Assembly: GCA_018903185.1 (NCBI GenBank)
Contig: JAHIQV010000275.1
Location: 1 to 6,608, forward strand
Length of the DNA: 6,608 nucleotides
Origin: Gammaproteobacteria bacterium
Lineage (GTDB): Bacteria; Pseudomonadota; Gammaproteobacteria; Burkholderiales; Burkholderiaceae_C
Direction: 5' to 3'
In this document: in pieces, positions 6,276-6,608 of the stretch
Layout: every line of letters begins with the position of its first letter
Numbering within the stretch: the first letter of the stretch is position 1
Made by a program: the position numbers and the translations under genes
Notes under the pieces: generated by a model
Seen by the model: the letters and a program-made list of their open reading frames with translations, nothing else
What the model was told of the DNA's origin: nothing
The model's database searches: none

Positions 6276-6608
6276 CACGGCTGCTCGTCCGTGCTGTCAG
6301 CCTCGCTGTCGTCCGCCAGCTCGGGCACATTGGCGTCGTTTTCCACGATGCGTTGCAAGCCGGAAAGCTCAGCGCCTTCGTCCAGCGCGATCAGGGTCAC
6401 CCCCTGCGTGGCCCGGCCCATCTCGCGGATTTCCGAAACGCGGGTGCGCACCAGAACGCCCTTGTCGGTGATCAGCATGATCTCGTCGTCCGGCTTCACC
6501 AGCGTGGCGGCCACCACGCGCCCGTTGCGCTCGCTGGTCTGGATCGCAATCATGCCCTGGGTCGCGCGTGCATGGCGAGTGTACTCGGCGATCGGCGTAC
6601 GCTTGCCG
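6275..6608 (-). CDS. gyrA: DNA gyrase subunit A, C-terminal end (runs off the right edge)
   Basis: Only the last 110 or so codons are inside the window, ending at TGA 6275-6277. The reading frame is open to the right edge and begins [18 protein letters not shown]. This is the end of the beta-pinwheel C-terminal domain, which wraps DNA so that gyrase can introduce negative supercoils. Blade-type motifs are visible in [11 protein letters not shown] and in [20 protein letters not shown], followed by [12 protein letters not shown] and [11 protein letters not shown], which are very typical of proteobacterial GyrA. The protein finishes in a short acidic tail ([15 protein letters not shown]), which is variable between species and in E. 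coli GyrA modulates DNA wrapping. The stop overlaps the serC start, so the two are almost certainly cotranscribed and translationally coupled. Confidence 0.95.
   Translation of the reverse strand, partial: GKRTPIAEYTRHARATQGMIAIQTSERNGRVVAATLVKPDDEIMLITDKGVLVRTRVSEIREMGRATQGVTLIALDEGAELSGLQRIVENDANVPELADDSEADSTDEQP

Noticed and set aside
6276..6278. GTG as the serC start
   Set aside because: It is in frame just before ATG 6275 and would add one residue. The ATG overlapping the gyrA stop as TGATG is the more usual coupling arrangement.

Overview
The window is a compact block of housekeeping genes, all on the minus strand. Read in the direction of transcription (right to left) the order is gyrA (3' end only), serC, pheA, tyrA, an aroA-cmk fusion, and rpsA (5' part only). 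The DNA is GC-rich. The gene order is a variant of the gyrA-serC-pheA-tyrA-aroA-cmk-rpsA 'mixed-function supraoperon' known from beta- and gammaproteobacteria. The fusion of EPSP synthase to cytidylate kinase points, from memory, to Burkholderiales and most likely to the family Comamonadaceae (Hydrogenophaga/Acidovorax-like). That placement is inference; no search was run.

Layout: 6608-6275 is the end of gyrA, whose TGA overlaps the serC ATG by one base. serC runs 6275-5169, followed by a 17-bp gap. pheA (chorismate mutase, prephenate dehydratase, ACT) runs 5151-4054, followed by a 50-bp gap. tyrA runs 4003-3125, followed by a 52-bp gap with a strong hairpin. aroA-cmk runs 3072-973. A 182-bp intergenic leader with inverted repeats follows, then rpsA from 790 off the left edge.

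How the genes work together: AroA makes EPSP, the precursor of chorismate. PheA takes chorismate through prephenate to phenylpyruvate. TyrA takes prephenate to 4-hydroxyphenylpyruvate. SerC supplies phosphoserine and acts in PLP synthesis; PLP is the cofactor of the aminotransferases that finish Phe and Tyr. CMK (CMP/dCMP phosphorylation), GyrA (DNA topology) and ribosomal protein S1 (translation) tie the cluster to replication and growth. Tight spacing suggests cotranscription from gyrA or serC onward. A well-formed sigma70-type promoter in an AT-rich island inside the cmk part probably gives rpsA its own transcription.

The most unusual points are a roughly 29-residue insertion in AroA that coincides with a GC-rich palindromic element, the linker-free AroA-CMK junction, the intragenic rpsA promoter, and a Val where AroQ chorismate mutases normally carry a catalytic-site Glu. 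I saw no mobile genes, CRISPR, tRNA or rRNA, and no evidence of a novel multi-gene system.
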